A program made the position numbers and the translations under genes. The notes beneath the pieces are model-generated. The model was not told the DNA's origin. It ran no database searches and saw only the letters and a list, made by a program, of their open reading frames with translations. 64,000 nt of DNA, taken from assembly GCA_963755635.1 (NCBI GenBank), contig CAVWKS010000036.1, forward strand, positions 248,001 to 312,000, written 5' to 3'. Source of the DNA: AC-32 sp963755635. Its GTDB lineage: Bacteria > Actinomycetota > Thermoleophilia > Gaiellales > Gaiellaceae. Of the stretch, positions 15,983 to 25,180 are shown piece by piece (the first letter of the stretch is position 1; the number at the start of each line of letters is the position of its first letter).

Positions 15983-17638
15983 CTAGTAGCCCCCGCCGAT
16001 GCTCGAGCGCGGAACGGTCGCCAGCACTTGCTGCTGGTAGTAGACCGGGCCGCCCTCGTCGGCGGTCACGTCCGACGGATAGTGCGTCGAGACGAAGAGC
16101 GCGTAGACGTTGGAGCTCGAGATCGTGAGCCCGAAGTAGTCGCCGATGAAGCCGCGACCGCTCGGGCAGGGATCCAGCGCCCCGGCGCACGGGTACTGCG
16201 AGATGCCGCCGAGGTGCTGCCCCGGCTGCTCCGGGTCCCAGGTGTAGTCGGTGATCCGCGCATTTCCGCCGACCGTTGCGGCACCGCTGCCCATGTCTTT
16301 GAAGGGCTGCAGCATCGTGTCGATGCAGAAGTTCGTGCGGCCCACGTCCGCCGGCAGGACGCTCGGGTCGTCCGGGCACGCGAGTCGACGGTCGTACCAC
16401 GCCACCGCCACCGCGCCGCCCGGCCCGGCCGCGACGGATGGCTGGAACTGGTCTGTCGCCGAGCCGTCCAGATCGACGTTGTCGTTGACGACGACCGGAG
16501 GCGTCCAGGTGACGCCGCCGTCCGTGGACTGGGTGAACTTCACGTCCATGTCGCCACGGAGGGCGTTCCAGTCCTCCCAGGCCAGGTAGAGATGCCCGGG
16601 ATAAGTCGGGCTCGCGACGAAGCTCTCCGTGACCCCGTCGCGGAAGCGCGTGTTCGGCAGGCCCGCCGTCGGAATGAAGCTCACGGGCGTGACCGCCACC
16701 CACGGGCCGAATGAGCGCCCGTCGTCGGTCGAGCGGGCGACGTAGATGTAGGACGTGTGACCGTTCGGCGGGAAGGAGACGACCGAGACGTAGACGTCGC
16801 CTGCCGCATCGATCTCCGGGTAGACGTAAGTGTCGCTCGCGGTGACCACAGAAGGCGGGGCGATCGTGACGGCCCTGCCGAACGTCTGACCGCGGTCGCG
16901 CGAGACCGCCATGCGGACCTTTGCGCCGCCGCCGTTGCCGTTGAACACCGTCCACGCCGCGTAGACGTGGTCCCGATAGCGGTTGCCCGGGATGTGGTTG
17001 ACGGCGATCCACTGCTTGTCCTCGACGTGGCCCGCCTGCTTCGCCGAGGCGTTGTTGGAGGGCTCGAGCGGCGAGCCGCCGTTGCCCTTCACCCACGTGC
17101 GGCCGAGGTCGTCGCTGTACGAGACGTCGATCTCGCCGTCGGGGTGCAGCCTCGTTGCGTCGAAAAACGAGTTGTACGCCAGGACCGTCTGGTAGACGCG
17201 GCCCTGCGTGTCGAAGTCGACGTTGGGATCGGTGGTGTTGGTCCAGGTGGGCGGCATGTCCTGGGTTCCGGTCGTGGTGCAGTCATAGCCCTGGAGCTGG
17301 TTGTCGCCCGAGGGAGTCCCGCCCGGGATCTGGTAGGCGCCGAGGTAGAACATGTAGAACGTCGAGTACTTGTCGAAGAAGAACTTCGACGACCCAACCA
17401 GATCCTCGGTGCCCGGTTTGTCCGCGAGCCACGACTCCGAGTGGTTCGCGTCGAACGGGCCCGGCCCACAGGTCCCGGCGACGGGAACCCGCGAGCCCGG
17501 CGGAACCGGATAGCCGCCGCCGTTCATCGGCGAGCTTGCAACCTGGTTCGTGACGCTGACGCCCGTGGTCGAGCCGGCTGAGGCGAAGACCGCCAGCGCC
17601 GTCGAGCAGAGCACGATCGTGACTGCGAGCTTCTTCAA
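15983..17638 (-). CDS. Secreted sialidase-fold (BNR/Asp-box) protein
   Basis: A 551-residue exported protein with signal peptide MKKLAVTIVLCSTALAVFASAG. It has at least four Asp-box repeats (S-x-D-x-G-x-T/S-W/F): SDDLGRTWVKG, SRDRGQTFGRA, STDDGRSFGPW and STDGGVTWTPP, the mark of six-bladed sialidase-like propellers. No sialidase catalytic arginine triad can be assigned, so enzymatic activity is uncertain. Start is TTG 17638, chosen because a run of G's (GGGGGGAG) lies just upstream as a Shine-Dalgarno sequence and the signal peptide begins there. Even cysteine content suggests extracellular disulfides. Confidence 0.85.
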   Translation of the reverse strand: MKKLAVTIVLCSTALAVFASAGSTTGVSVTNQVASSPMNGGGYPVPPGSRVPVAGTCGPGPFDANHSESWLADKPGTEDLVGSSKFFFDKYSTFYMFYLGAYQIPGGTPSGDNQLQGYDCTTTGTQDMPPTWTNTTDPNVDFDTQGRVYQTVLAYNSFFDATRLHPDGEIDVSYSDDLGRTWVKGNGGSPLEPSNNASAKQAGHVEDKQWIAVNHIPGNRYRDHVYAAWTVFNGNGGGAKVRMAVSRDRGQTFGRAVTIAPPSVVTASDTYVYPEIDAAGDVYVSVVSFPPNGHTSYIYVARSTDDGRSFGPWVAVTPVSFIPTAGLPNTRFRDGVTESFVASPTYPGHLYLAWEDWNALRGDMDVKFTQSTDGGVTWTPPVVVNDNVDLDGSATDQFQPSVAAGPGGAVAVAWYDRRLACPDDPSVLPADVGRTNFCIDTMLQPFKDMGSGAATVGGNARITDYTWDPEQPGQHLGGISQYPCAGALDPCPSGRGFIGDYFGLTISSSNVYALFVSTHYPSDVTADEGGPVYYQQQVLATVPRSSIGGGY

Positions 17639-17729
17639 GACTCTCCCCCCTTCTCTCGCTGCAGTAGCACCTTCCTAACAGATCGGACGGGGTGACTGCC
17701 GATGAGCCAGCGTTGCGTAGCATCCTCCC

Positions 17730-19073
17730 GTGCTCGATCCGGCGGTGTTCAAGGCGTACGACGTGCGCGGGCTCTACCCGTCGGAGCTCGACGAGGAAGG
17801 CGCGCGGGCGATCGGGCGCGCCTACGTCGACGTCTTCGGGCCTCGCCGGATCGCGGTCGGGCACGACATGCGGCTCTCGTCACCGGGCATGGCGGACGCG
17901 GTCATCCTCGGCGCCTCGGAGGCCGGCGCCGACGTGCTCGAGCTCGGGCTCATCGGCACCGAGATGCTCTACTTCGCGGTCGGCGAGCTCGGGCTGGACG
18001 GCGGGATCGTCGTCACGGCCTCGCACAACCCGAAGCAATACACCGGGCTGAAGATCGTCCGCGGCGGCGCGCAGCCCGTGGGCGGCGAGTCGGGACTGCT
18101 GGCGATCCGGGACAAAGCGCTCTCGGCCGCGTCCGCGGGACAGACCCCGGGACAGGTCCGCCGCTACAACATCTGGCCGGCCTACCGGGACCGCGTGCTC
18201 TCGTTCGTCGACACGAGCGCGATCCGGCCGCTGCGGATCGTGATGGACGCGGCCAACGGCATGGCCGGCGCGATGCTCCCGCCGGTGCTCGAGCGCCTGC
18301 TCCAGGTGCAGACGTCGCGCTGGTTCTTCGCCCCGGACGGCACCTTCCCGAACCACGAGCCGAACCCGCTCCTGCCGGAGAACCGCGAGTTCATCGTCTC
18401 GAAGACGCTCGAGGAGCGGGCCGACTTCGGCGCCGCGTTCGACGGCGACGCCGACCGCTGCTTCTTCGTCGACGACTCCGGCGAGTTCGTCCCCGGCGAC
18501 TTCGTCACCGCGCTGCTCGCCGAGGCCGTGCTCGAGAAAGAGCCCGGCGCGAAGATCATCTACGACGTCCGCGCGAGCTGGGCCGTGCCGGAGGCAATCG
18601 AGCGCGCCGGCGGCGTCCCGCTCGTCAATCGCGTCGGCCACGCGTTCATCAAGCAGCGCATGCGCGAGGAGGACGCTGCGTTCGGCGGCGAGGTCTCGGG
18701 CCACTACTACTTCCGCGACTTCTCGCAGGCCGACTCCGGCGTGATTCCGTTCCTGCTGATGCTCGAGCTCGTCTCGAAGAGGAACCAGCCGCTCTCGGAG
18801 ATCCTGCGGCCGTTCCGGGAGCGTTACTTCCTGAGCGGCGAGATCAATTCGCAGGTCGCCGACGTGAACGCGAAGCTGCGCGAGCTCGAAGAACGCTTCG
18901 GGCCCGAAGGACGGGTCGACCACCTGGACGGTCTCTCGGTGGTGGCAGGCGACTGGCACATGAACGTCCGGCCCTCGAATACGGAGCCGCTCCTGCGGCT
19001 CAATCTCGAGGCTCGCTCCCGCGAACTGATGGAGCGAAAGCGAGACGACGTGCTCGGCGTGATTCGTGGCTAA
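17730..19073 (+). CDS. manB: Phosphomannomutase/phosphoglucomutase
   Basis: Interconverts hexose 1- and 6-phosphates for GDP-mannose and glycan synthesis. This is a 447-residue alpha-D-phosphohexomutase. The phosphoserine loop is VVTASHNPKQYTG, the metal loop AFDGDADRCFFVD, the sugar-binding loop GGEVSGHYYF and the phosphate-binding loop RPSNTEPLLRLN. The N-terminal KAYDVRGLYP motif is typical of the PMM/PGM type. GTG 17730 lies 6 nt after TAGCAT, so probably leaderless. It heads a rightward operon with the secreted protein, thioesterase, GAF and sulfatase-fold genes. The choice of mannose over glucose is not decidable from sequence. Confidence 0.92.
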   Translation: MLDPAVFKAYDVRGLYPSELDEEGARAIGRAYVDVFGPRRIAVGHDMRLSSPGMADAVILGASEAGADVLELGLIGTEMLYFAVGELGLDGGIVVTASHNPKQYTGLKIVRGGAQPVGGESGLLAIRDKALSAASAGQTPGQVRRYNIWPAYRDRVLSFVDTSAIRPLRIVMDAANGMAGAMLPPVLERLLQVQTSRWFFAPDGTFPNHEPNPLLPENREFIVSKTLEERADFGAAFDGDADRCFFVDDSGEFVPGDFVTALLAEAVLEKEPGAKIIYDVRASWAVPEAIERAGGVPLVNRVGHAFIKQRMREEDAAFGGEVSGHYYFRDFSQADSGVIPFLLMLELVSKRNQPLSEILRPFRERYFLSGEINSQVADVNAKLRELEERFGPEGRVDHLDGLSVVAGDWHMNVRPSNTEPLLRLNLEARSRELMERKRDDVLGVIRG

Positions 19074-19083
19074 TCTGTCAGCC

Positions 19084-19764
19084 GTGAAGACGAGGGGTCC
19101 ACTCACACTGTTGCTCGCGCTCGTGGCGCTGATCCTGTCCGCGCCGGCCGGCGCCGCCTCGCGCCCGCTCACCCCGAGCGAGCGGCAGCAGATCAACGCG
19201 ACGATCGACGTGTTCGTCAACCACGCCGTCAAGCGCCAGAACGTCGATGCCGCCTATGACGCGGTCACGCCCAACTTCCGCCTCGGGATGAGCCGCAAGG
19301 AGTGGGACAAGGGCGACATACCCGGCTTCCCCTACCCGGCCGCCGGGCACACTTTCCACGGCTGGGTGGTGAATTACCACACCGGCAACGAGCTCGGGAT
19401 CCAGCTGATCCTGATGCCGCGCAAGGGCAGCGGCGTCGGCGCGGGCTCGTTCCCGATCACGCTGAAGAAGCTCCACGGGCGCTGGCTGGTCGACTCGATG
19501 GTTCCCGGCGCCTTCTTCGCGCCGGAGGGCAAGCGCGCCAGAGTCGTCGGCACCAACGATTTCGGGCCGGGGTCGTCCACCGGCGACGGCGGCGCTCCGA
19601 ACACGCCGTCGATCAACCCGAAGTACGCGTACGTCCCGTTCATCCTCTTCGGCGTGATGGCGCTGGTACTGCTCTCCCTCGCGCTGATCGGCGGCTTCCG
19701 CTACAGGCGACAGCGCGGGACGCTGCCACCGCTGCCCATCAGGCGGTCGCGCTCCGGCGCGTGA
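19084..19764 (+). CDS. Secreted/membrane-anchored protein, unknown function
   Basis: A 226-residue protein with signal peptide (MKTRGPLTLLLALVALILSAPAGAAS), a soluble domain (about 30-170) resembling NTF2/DUF-type modules with FRLGMSRKEWDKGDIPGFPYP and HGRWLVDSMVPG, and one C-terminal membrane helix (VPFILFGVMALVLLSLALIGG) followed by a basic tail. GTG 19084 is preferred because it gives a compact signal peptide; GTG 19066 would overlap the previous gene by 8 bp. Its stop overlaps the thioesterase start (TGATG), so the genes are coupled. No enzymatic motif is seen. Confidence 0.75.
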   Translation: MKTRGPLTLLLALVALILSAPAGAASRPLTPSERQQINATIDVFVNHAVKRQNVDAAYDAVTPNFRLGMSRKEWDKGDIPGFPYPAAGHTFHGWVVNYHTGNELGIQLILMPRKGSGVGAGSFPITLKKLHGRWLVDSMVPGAFFAPEGKRARVVGTNDFGPGSSTGDGGAPNTPSINPKYAYVPFILFGVMALVLLSLALIGGFRYRRQRGTLPPLPIRRSRSGA

Positions 19765-20222
19765 TGGCGCTCGAGCTCGGCCGTACGACAGACCGCAAGC
19801 CGCCCTTCAAGTACGCGAGCTTCACGCGCGTCGGCTTCTCCGACACCGACGCGCAGGGGATCGTCTACTACGGCCGCTACCTGCCGTACTTCGACAGCGC
19901 CCGGGTCGAGTACCACCGCCACCTCGGCATGCTCGTCGCGAGCCCGCGGGAGCACGAGTTCGTCATGCGCGCGAACACGATCGAGTACCACGCACCGGCC
20001 CGTTTCGACGACCTGATCGAGGTCTTCATCCGCGTCTCACGGATCGGCAGCTCGAGCATCGCCTACGAGTTCTCGGCGTTCCGCGTCGACGACGACGTCC
20101 TGATGGTGACCGCGCAGCAGACGCTCGTGCTCGTCGACCTGGATGCGCGCAGGCCGTGCCCGATCCCGGACTGGTACCGCGAGAAGATCGGCGACTTCGA
20201 GGGCGAGGACCTCGAGTCGTGA
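19764..20222 (+). CDS. Acyl-CoA thioesterase, hot-dog fold (YbgC/FadM type)
   Basis: A 152-residue single hot-dog domain. The 4-hydroxybenzoyl-CoA thioesterase signature FSDTDAQGIVYYGRYLPYFDSARVE contains the catalytic Asp (D-T-D) and is followed by conserved EYHAPARFDDLIEV. It is expected to hydrolyse acyl-CoA thioesters in the cytoplasm. The start ATG overlaps the upstream stop by one base and its stop overlaps the GAF gene by 4 bp, tight operon packing. Acyl chain preference is unknown. Confidence 0.88.
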   Translation: MALELGRTTDRKPPFKYASFTRVGFSDTDAQGIVYYGRYLPYFDSARVEYHRHLGMLVASPREHEFVMRANTIEYHAPARFDDLIEVFIRVSRIGSSSIAYEFSAFRVDDDVLMVTAQQTLVLVDLDARRPCPIPDWYREKIGDFEGEDLES

Positions 20223-20701
20223 GCGAGCTGCTCGAGGAGATCGAGGCGGCGAACGACCTGCAGGCGGTCGTCGACCTGCTGCACGACCGGGTCGAGCACT
20301 ACTCCTGGGTCGGGATCTACCTCGTCGACGGCGACGACCTCGTGCTCGGGCCGTGGCGGGGGCCGCAGGCGACCGAGCACGTGCGGATCCCGGTCGGGCA
20401 GGGCGTCTGCGGCGCCGCCGCGGCCAGCGGCGAGACCGAGGTGGTGGACGACGTCAACGCCGACCCGCGCTATCTCGCCTGCTTTCCCTCAACGCGCTCG
20501 GAAATCGTCGTACCGATCGCCCGGGACGGACGCGTCGTCGGCGAGATCGACATCGACTCCGACCGGCCAGCGGCCTTCGGCGCCGCGGATCGAGAGCTCC
20601 TGGAGCGAGTCGCCGGGCTGATCGCGCCATTGAGCGTAGGCTCGACGGAGCTCAAAAAGGAGCGGAGGCGCCGGCTTTGCCGGCGCCGGGAGCGGGCATA
20701 G
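20219..20701 (+). CDS. GAF-domain protein, free methionine-(R)-sulfoxide reductase-like
   Basis: A 160-residue single GAF domain. It carries two family signatures of fRMsr (MsrC/YebR): VGQGVCGAAAASGE with Cys64 and RYLACFPSTRSEIVVPI with Cys88, matching E. coli Cys94 and Cys118, then VVGEIDIDSDRPAAF. The third (resolving) cysteine seen in E. coli is absent at the expected place. Predicted role is reduction of free Met-R-sulfoxide; a ligand-sensing GAF is the alternative. The GTG start overlaps the thioesterase stop. The last codons contain a GGCGCCGGC-TTT-GCCGGCGCC hairpin (20667-20687). Confidence 0.75.
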   Translation: MSELLEEIEAANDLQAVVDLLHDRVEHYSWVGIYLVDGDDLVLGPWRGPQATEHVRIPVGQGVCGAAAASGETEVVDDVNADPRYLACFPSTRSEIVVPIARDGRVVGEIDIDSDRPAAFGAADRELLERVAGLIAPLSVGSTELKKERRRRLCRRRERA

Positions 20702-20703
20702 TC

Positions 20704-22587
20704 ATGAGCTTGCGCCTCGCGGGGCTGCACCTGTTCGTGCTCTCCGCGTTCGCGTTCGCGCAGCCGCTCTTCGACCTGCTGGGCAAGAACGCCGAGTTCT
20801 TCGGCGCCCGCGGCTCGACCGGCTGGGACGTCGTCCTGTTCGCGCTCACGCTGCTGCTCGTGCCGCCCGCGCTGCTGCTCGGGCTCGAAGCCGTCACACC
20901 ACGCCGCGCGCGGCCCGTCGTCCACGCGGTCTTCATCGCGGCGCTGCTCGGGCTGATCGTCCTCCAGGCGATCCGCGCGGCGGGCGCGCCGGGCTGGCTC
21001 CTCGTCGTGCTCGCGGCGCTCGCGGGCGCCGGTGCCGCGGCGCTCTATGTCCGGTTCGACGCGGCTCGGCTCGTGCTGACCGTCCTCGCGCCCGTCCCGC
21101 TGGTCTTCCTCGCGCTCTTCCTGTTCAGCTCGGGGGTCTCCGACTTGACGTTCTCGGGCACGCCAACCGCCAACGCAGCCGGGGAGCGGCCGCGGGCGCC
21201 GGTGGTGATGGTCGTGTTCGACGAGCTGCCGGTGAACTCGCTGCTCGACGCCCGAGGCCGGATCGATGCCGTTCGCTTCCCCCACTTCGCCGAGCTCGCG
21301 CGCGGCTCGACGTGGTTCGCGAACGAGAGCGTCGTCTCGGAAGGGACCCTGCACGGCGTCCCGTCGCTCCTGACCGGCCTGTACCCGCGTCCGGGCGAGC
21401 TGCCGATCTACCACGACCACCCGCGGAACCTGTTCACGCTGCTCGGCTCCGGCGCGCGGCTGCACGTCTTCGAGACGGAGACGCACCTCTGCCCGCCGAA
21501 GCTCTGCCACGGCTCGGGCGACTCACTCGGCGGCCGGCTCGGCTCGCTCTACGCGGACACGAGCGTCGTCTACCTGCACGAGCTCCTGCCGGACGACCTC
21601 GCGAGCGGCATCCCGTCGGTCTCGAGCGGCTGGCAGGGGTTCTGGCAGAACGGCGGTGGTCAGAACGACCCCGAGCGGCGCTTCGACCGCTTCCTGCCGA
21701 CGATCCGGCCGGCCCGCGGACCGGCGCTCTGGTACCTCCATTTCCTGCTGCCGCACAGCCCGTGGCGCTTCCTGCCGGACGGGCGGCGCTACGCGCTGCG
21801 GCCGCCGCCCGGCTGGAGCGGCGCGGAGGTCTGGAACGGGAACCAGGCGGCGGTCGACCAGTACTGGCAGCGGCACCTGCTCCAGCTCGGCTTCGCCGAC
21901 CGGCTACTGGGACGGCTGCTCGCGCGGCTGCACGCAACGGGCCTCTACGACCGCTCGCTGCTCGTCGTGACCGCCGACGAAGGGCTGAGCTTCCGCGCGG
22001 GCGAGAAGCGCCGGCCGGCCTCGGCGGCGAACCTGCAGGACATCTCGTACGTGCCGCTTTTCGTGAAGCTGCCTCACCAACGGCGAGGGCGAGTCGTACG
22101 CGCGGCGACCCGCTCGACCGACGTCCTGCCGACGATCGCCGCAGCAGTGGGTGTGACCATGCCCTGGCACGTTGACGGCCAGAGCCTGCTCGCGAAGATG
22201 CGACCCGAGAGCTTCGTCAGCGTGGCGAAGGACCACGGGCGCCGCCTGGTCGTCCCGGCTGCGGTGCTCGAGGCCCGACGAGCCGCAGCGTTGCGGCGCC
22301 AGGTCGCGCTCTTCGGCTCGGACGAGCCGGTCTCGCGCCTCTACGCGATCGGCCCCGACCGCGGGCTGCTCGGCCGGAGGCTCCACGGCGGAACGCCCGT
22401 CACGGACGTCGACCCGATCGACCGTTCGGGGGCCCTCGTTCAGGTGAGCGGCCGGGCACGCGGAGCGCGGTCGGTCACGGTCGTGTCGAAGGGGCGCGTG
22501 GTCGCGGTCGACCCGGTTGTGCTCGGCAGGTTCTGGGCGCTCGTGCCCGGCGGCCTCGGCGGGCTGCACGTCTTCGCGATTCGCTAG
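20704..22587 (+). CDS. Membrane-bound sulfatase/phosphoethanolamine-transferase-fold protein
   Basis: A 627-residue protein with about five N-terminal membrane helices (residues 1-150) and a large extracellular alkaline-phosphatase-superfamily domain. Visible elements are VVMVVFDELP (metal site), SEGTLHGVPSLLTGLYP, where a Ser/Thr would be the nucleophile, HFLLPHSPW and LVVTADEGLSF (second metal Asp/Glu). The layout is that of LtaS/EptA-like enzymes and of actinobacterial sulfatases acting on cell-envelope polymers. It is the last gene of the manB operon, consistent with envelope glycan modification (inference). Cysteine sulfatase activation motifs are absent, favouring transferase or phosphatase chemistry. 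Confidence 0.82.
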   Translation: MSLRLAGLHLFVLSAFAFAQPLFDLLGKNAEFFGARGSTGWDVVLFALTLLLVPPALLLGLEAVTPRRARPVVHAVFIAALLGLIVLQAIRAAGAPGWLLVVLAALAGAGAAALYVRFDAARLVLTVLAPVPLVFLALFLFSSGVSDLTFSGTPTANAAGERPRAPVVMVVFDELPVNSLLDARGRIDAVRFPHFAELARGSTWFANESVVSEGTLHGVPSLLTGLYPRPGELPIYHDHPRNLFTLLGSGARLHVFETETHLCPPKLCHGSGDSLGGRLGSLYADTSVVYLHELLPDDLASGIPSVSSGWQGFWQNGGGQNDPERRFDRFLPTIRPARGPALWYLHFLLPHSPWRFLPDGRRYALRPPPGWSGAEVWNGNQAAVDQYWQRHLLQLGFADRLLGRLLARLHATGLYDRSLLVVTADEGLSFRAGEKRRPASAANLQDISYVPLFVKLPHQRRGRVVRAATRSTDVLPTIAAAVGVTMPWHVDGQSLLAKMRPESFVSVAKDHGRRLVVPAAVLEARRAAALRRQVALFGSDEPVSRLYAIGPDRGLLGRRLHGGTPVTDVDPIDRSGALVQVSGRARGARSVTVVSKGRVVAVDPVVLGRFWALVPGGLGGLHVFAIR

Positions 22588-22691
22588 GCGCTGGGCGCCC
22601 GCCCGCCGTCCTCGAAAACAGACGGGCGCCGCAGCCTCTTTGCAGCCCCCCTCCCCTTGTCTCGTTGTAGTCGGGACCGCGGAAGACCGCT

Positions 22692-22746
22692 ATCCCTCGT
22701 TCGAGGTACCCCGCTCGTTCGAGGGATCATCCCTCGTTCGAGGGAT
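22692..22746. repeat. Triplicated TCGTTCGAG hairpin array between convergent genes
   Basis: Three near-identical units containing CTCGTTCGAGG lie in 55 bp. The last (22729-22746) is a perfect 7-bp stem ATCCCTC / GAGGGAT with a GTTC loop. They sit between the stop of the sulfatase-fold gene and the stop of rel, where a bidirectional terminator is expected. The triplication is unusual for a terminator. Confidence 0.7.
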
Positions 22747-22748
22747 CC

Positions 22749-24956
22749 TTACGACGGGGTCACGCGGTAGGCGTCGAAAACGGCGTCGACATTGCGGAGC
22801 GCCGTCAGCAGGCTGCGCAGCGACTTCACGTCTCCGACCTCCGCGACGTACCAGTTCTTCGCGAGCTGGTCCTCCACGTGCCCGCCGTACTCGACGATGT
22901 TCGCGCCGTGCTCGGCGAACGTCCGGGCGACGTCCTCGAGCAGTCGCGGCCGGTCCCACGAGTCGACCGCGATCTGCACGCGGAAGCTGCGCGAGGTCTC
23001 GGCGCCGTCCCACGAGACCTTCGTCAGCCGCTCCGGGTTGCGCCGGAGCGACTTCACGTTCGAGCAGTCCTCGCGGTGGATCGTGATCCCCTTGCCGAGC
23101 GAGACGTAGCCGACGATCTTGTCGCCCGGCAGCGGCGTGCAGCACTTGGCGAGCCGGACGAGCACGTCGTCCACGCCGCGCACGACGATCCCGACGTTCT
23201 CGCTCGCAACCGCGTGGCGCGCCTTCGGCGCCTTGAGCGGAACGGCCTCCTCTTCGACGACCTGCTCGGTCTTCAGCCGCTGGATGACCTTGTTGACGAT
23301 CTGCCCGGCCTGCAGCTTGCCCGAGCCGAGCGCGAGGTAGAAGTCCTCCGCCTTCTTGTAGCCGCTCTCGCGGATCACCTGGGCCATCAGCGCCGACCCC
23401 TGGAGCTTGCGGTACGGCAGGTTCTGCTTCTTGAGCGCCGCCTCGAGCGACTCGCGGCCCTTTTGCTCGGTCTCCTCGCGGGTCTCTCGCGAGAACCACT
23501 GGCGGATCTTGTTGCGCGCCCGTGACGAGGCCGCGAGCGACATCCAGTCCCGCGAGGGACCGCGGCTGGCTTTCGTCGTCAGGATCTCGACGAAGTCGCC
23601 GCTCTTGAGCCGGTAGTGCAGCGGGACGATCCGCCCGTTGATCTTGGCGCCGACGGTGCGGTGGCCGACGTCGGTGTGAACGGCGTAGGCGAAGTCGATC
23701 GGCGTCGAGCCGGCCGGCAGCACCTTGACCTCGCCCTTCGGCGTGAAGACGTAGACCTCGTCGTCGAACAGGTCGGTGCGGAAGGACTTCATGAACTCCC
23801 GCGGGTCGGCCTCGTCCTCCTGCCAGTCCATCAACTGGCGGATCCATGCGAGCCATTCCTTGTCGGCCTGGCCCTTGGTGCCGACCTTGTAGAGCCAGTG
23901 CGCGGCGACCCCGAACTCGGCCGTCTCGTGCATCTCGCGCGTCCGCACCTGGATCTCGAGCGGCCTTCCTTCCGGGCCGATCACCGTCGTGTGCAGCGCG
24001 CGGTAGCCGTTCAGCTTCGGCATCGCGATGTAGTCCTTGAAGCGGCCCGGCATCGGCTTCCAGAGCGAATGGATCAGCCCGAGCGCGCCGTAGCAGTCGC
24101 GCGTCCCCTCGTCGCCGTCCCGCTCGGCGATCACGCGCATCGCCGTCAGGTCGTAGATCTCGTTGAACTCCCGGCCCTTCTTGGCCATCTTGTCGTAGAT
24201 CGAATAGAAGTGCTTCGCGCGCCCGGAGATCTCGGCCGGGATGTCGACCTTCTCGAGCTCCGACTTCAGCACCATCGCCGCCTCGCGCACGTGCTCGTCG
24301 CGGTCGGTGCGGCGCTCGCTGACCATCGCCTTGATCTCCTCGTACTTGCGCGGGTGCAGCGTCGTGAACGCGAGGTCCTCGAGCTCCCACTTGAGCTTGT
24401 TGATGCCGAGCCGGTGCGCGAGCGGCGCGTAGACCTCGAGCGTCTCCTTCGCCTTCTGGACCTGCTTCTGCTTGCCCAGGTACTCGATCGTGCGCATGTT
24501 GTGCAGGCGGTCGGCGAGCTTGAGCAGGATCACCCGCACGTCCTGGGCCATCGCCACGACCATCTTCCGGTAGTTCTCGGCCTCGGCCTGCTCGCGGCTC
24601 TGGAACTGGATCCGCGTCAGCTTGGTGACGCCCTCGACGAGCTGCGCGATCTCGTCGCCGAACTCGTCGCGAACCTCCTTGATGTCGGTGTCGGTGTCCT
24701 CGACGACGTCGTGCAGGAGCGCGGCGGCGATCGTCTGCTCGTCGAGCCTGAGCTCGGCGCAGATCTTGGCGGCGCCCCACGGGTGGTTGATGAAGTCTTC
24801 ACCCGAGCGCCGCTGCTGGCCCTCGTGCTTCGCCGCGGCGAAGTTGAAGGCCCGGCGCAGGAGGTCCCGGTCGACGGTCTCGTTGTAGGCGGCGACATCC
24901 GAAATGAGCTCTTCGATCAGCTCCTGATGTCGCTCACCTGCTTCGAGAACCGTCAT
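22749..24956 (-). CDS. rel: Bifunctional (p)ppGpp synthetase/hydrolase Rel
   Basis: Stringent-response enzyme of 735 residues with the full Rel layout: HD hydrolase domain (NHPWGAAKIC, LLHDVVEDT; about 50-150), synthetase domain with the RFKDYIAMPKLNGYRALHT motif (about 250-370), TGS domain (VYVFTPKGEVKVLPAGSTPIDFAYAVHTDVG), a helical/zinc-finger region (VRLAKCCTPLPGD) and a C-terminal ACT domain (VDSWDRPRLLEDVARTFAEH). The intact HDxxED box and the RxKD synthetase motif both indicate a bifunctional enzyme. ATG 24956 is 6 nt after TACACT, so leaderless initiation is likely. Confidence 0.96.
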   Translation of the reverse strand: MTVLEAGERHQELIEELISDVAAYNETVDRDLLRRAFNFAAAKHEGQQRRSGEDFINHPWGAAKICAELRLDEQTIAAALLHDVVEDTDTDIKEVRDEFGDEIAQLVEGVTKLTRIQFQSREQAEAENYRKMVVAMAQDVRVILLKLADRLHNMRTIEYLGKQKQVQKAKETLEVYAPLAHRLGINKLKWELEDLAFTTLHPRKYEEIKAMVSERRTDRDEHVREAAMVLKSELEKVDIPAEISGRAKHFYSIYDKMAKKGREFNEIYDLTAMRVIAERDGDEGTRDCYGALGLIHSLWKPMPGRFKDYIAMPKLNGYRALHTTVIGPEGRPLEIQVRTREMHETAEFGVAAHWLYKVGTKGQADKEWLAWIRQLMDWQEDEADPREFMKSFRTDLFDDEVYVFTPKGEVKVLPAGSTPIDFAYAVHTDVGHRTVGAKINGRIVPLHYRLKSGDFVEILTTKASRGPSRDWMSLAASSRARNKIRQWFSRETREETEQKGRESLEAALKKQNLPYRKLQGSALMAQVIRESGYKKAEDFYLALGSGKLQAGQIVNKVIQRLKTEQVVEEEAVPLKAPKARHAVASENVGIVVRGVDDVLVRLAKCCTPLPGDKIVGYVSLGKGITIHREDCSNVKSLRRNPERLTKVSWDGAETSRSFRVQIAVDSWDRPRLLEDVARTFAEHGANIVEYGGHVEDQLAKNWYVAEVGDVKSLRSLLTALRNVDAVFDAYRVTPS

Positions 24957-24962
24957 ACGAAA

Positions 24963-24968
24963 AGTGTA
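24963..24968 (-). promoter_or_regulatory. -10 hexamer TACACT, leaderless rel promoter
   Basis: TACACT (minus strand) is followed after 6 nt by the rel ATG. No Shine-Dalgarno sequence is present. The rest of the gap to 25181 holds no supported gene. Confidence 0.5.
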
Positions 24969-25180
24969 CTCCGGGGTTTTCGGGTGCCCGTTGGAGGTAT
25001 TTCGCTCTCAAGGAACACGTTCCCTTATGCCGAAAAGTCAGTGATGCGCCGCAGACGCCGTCAAGAACGAAAGGCCGTGAAGCTCGCCAAGCTGCTCGTC
25101 TCGCTCGACGACGAGGCTTGCGCCACCCGGCCCTGGCGCCCGCGCCGCGTGCGCCGCGCCGCTCTCACCGTTCGCTGAAG

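Noticed and set aside
25012..25023. GGAACACGTTCC, LexA-like inverted repeat upstream of rel.
   Set aside because: The GAAC-GTTC half-sites are separated by 2 bp rather than the 4 bp of actinobacterial SOS boxes.
25043..25178. A 44-codon plus-strand frame starting MRRRRRQERKAVKLAKLL between rel and the small basic gene.
   Set aside because: Arginine-rich tail typical of GC shadow frames, no start signal and no support beyond an open frame.
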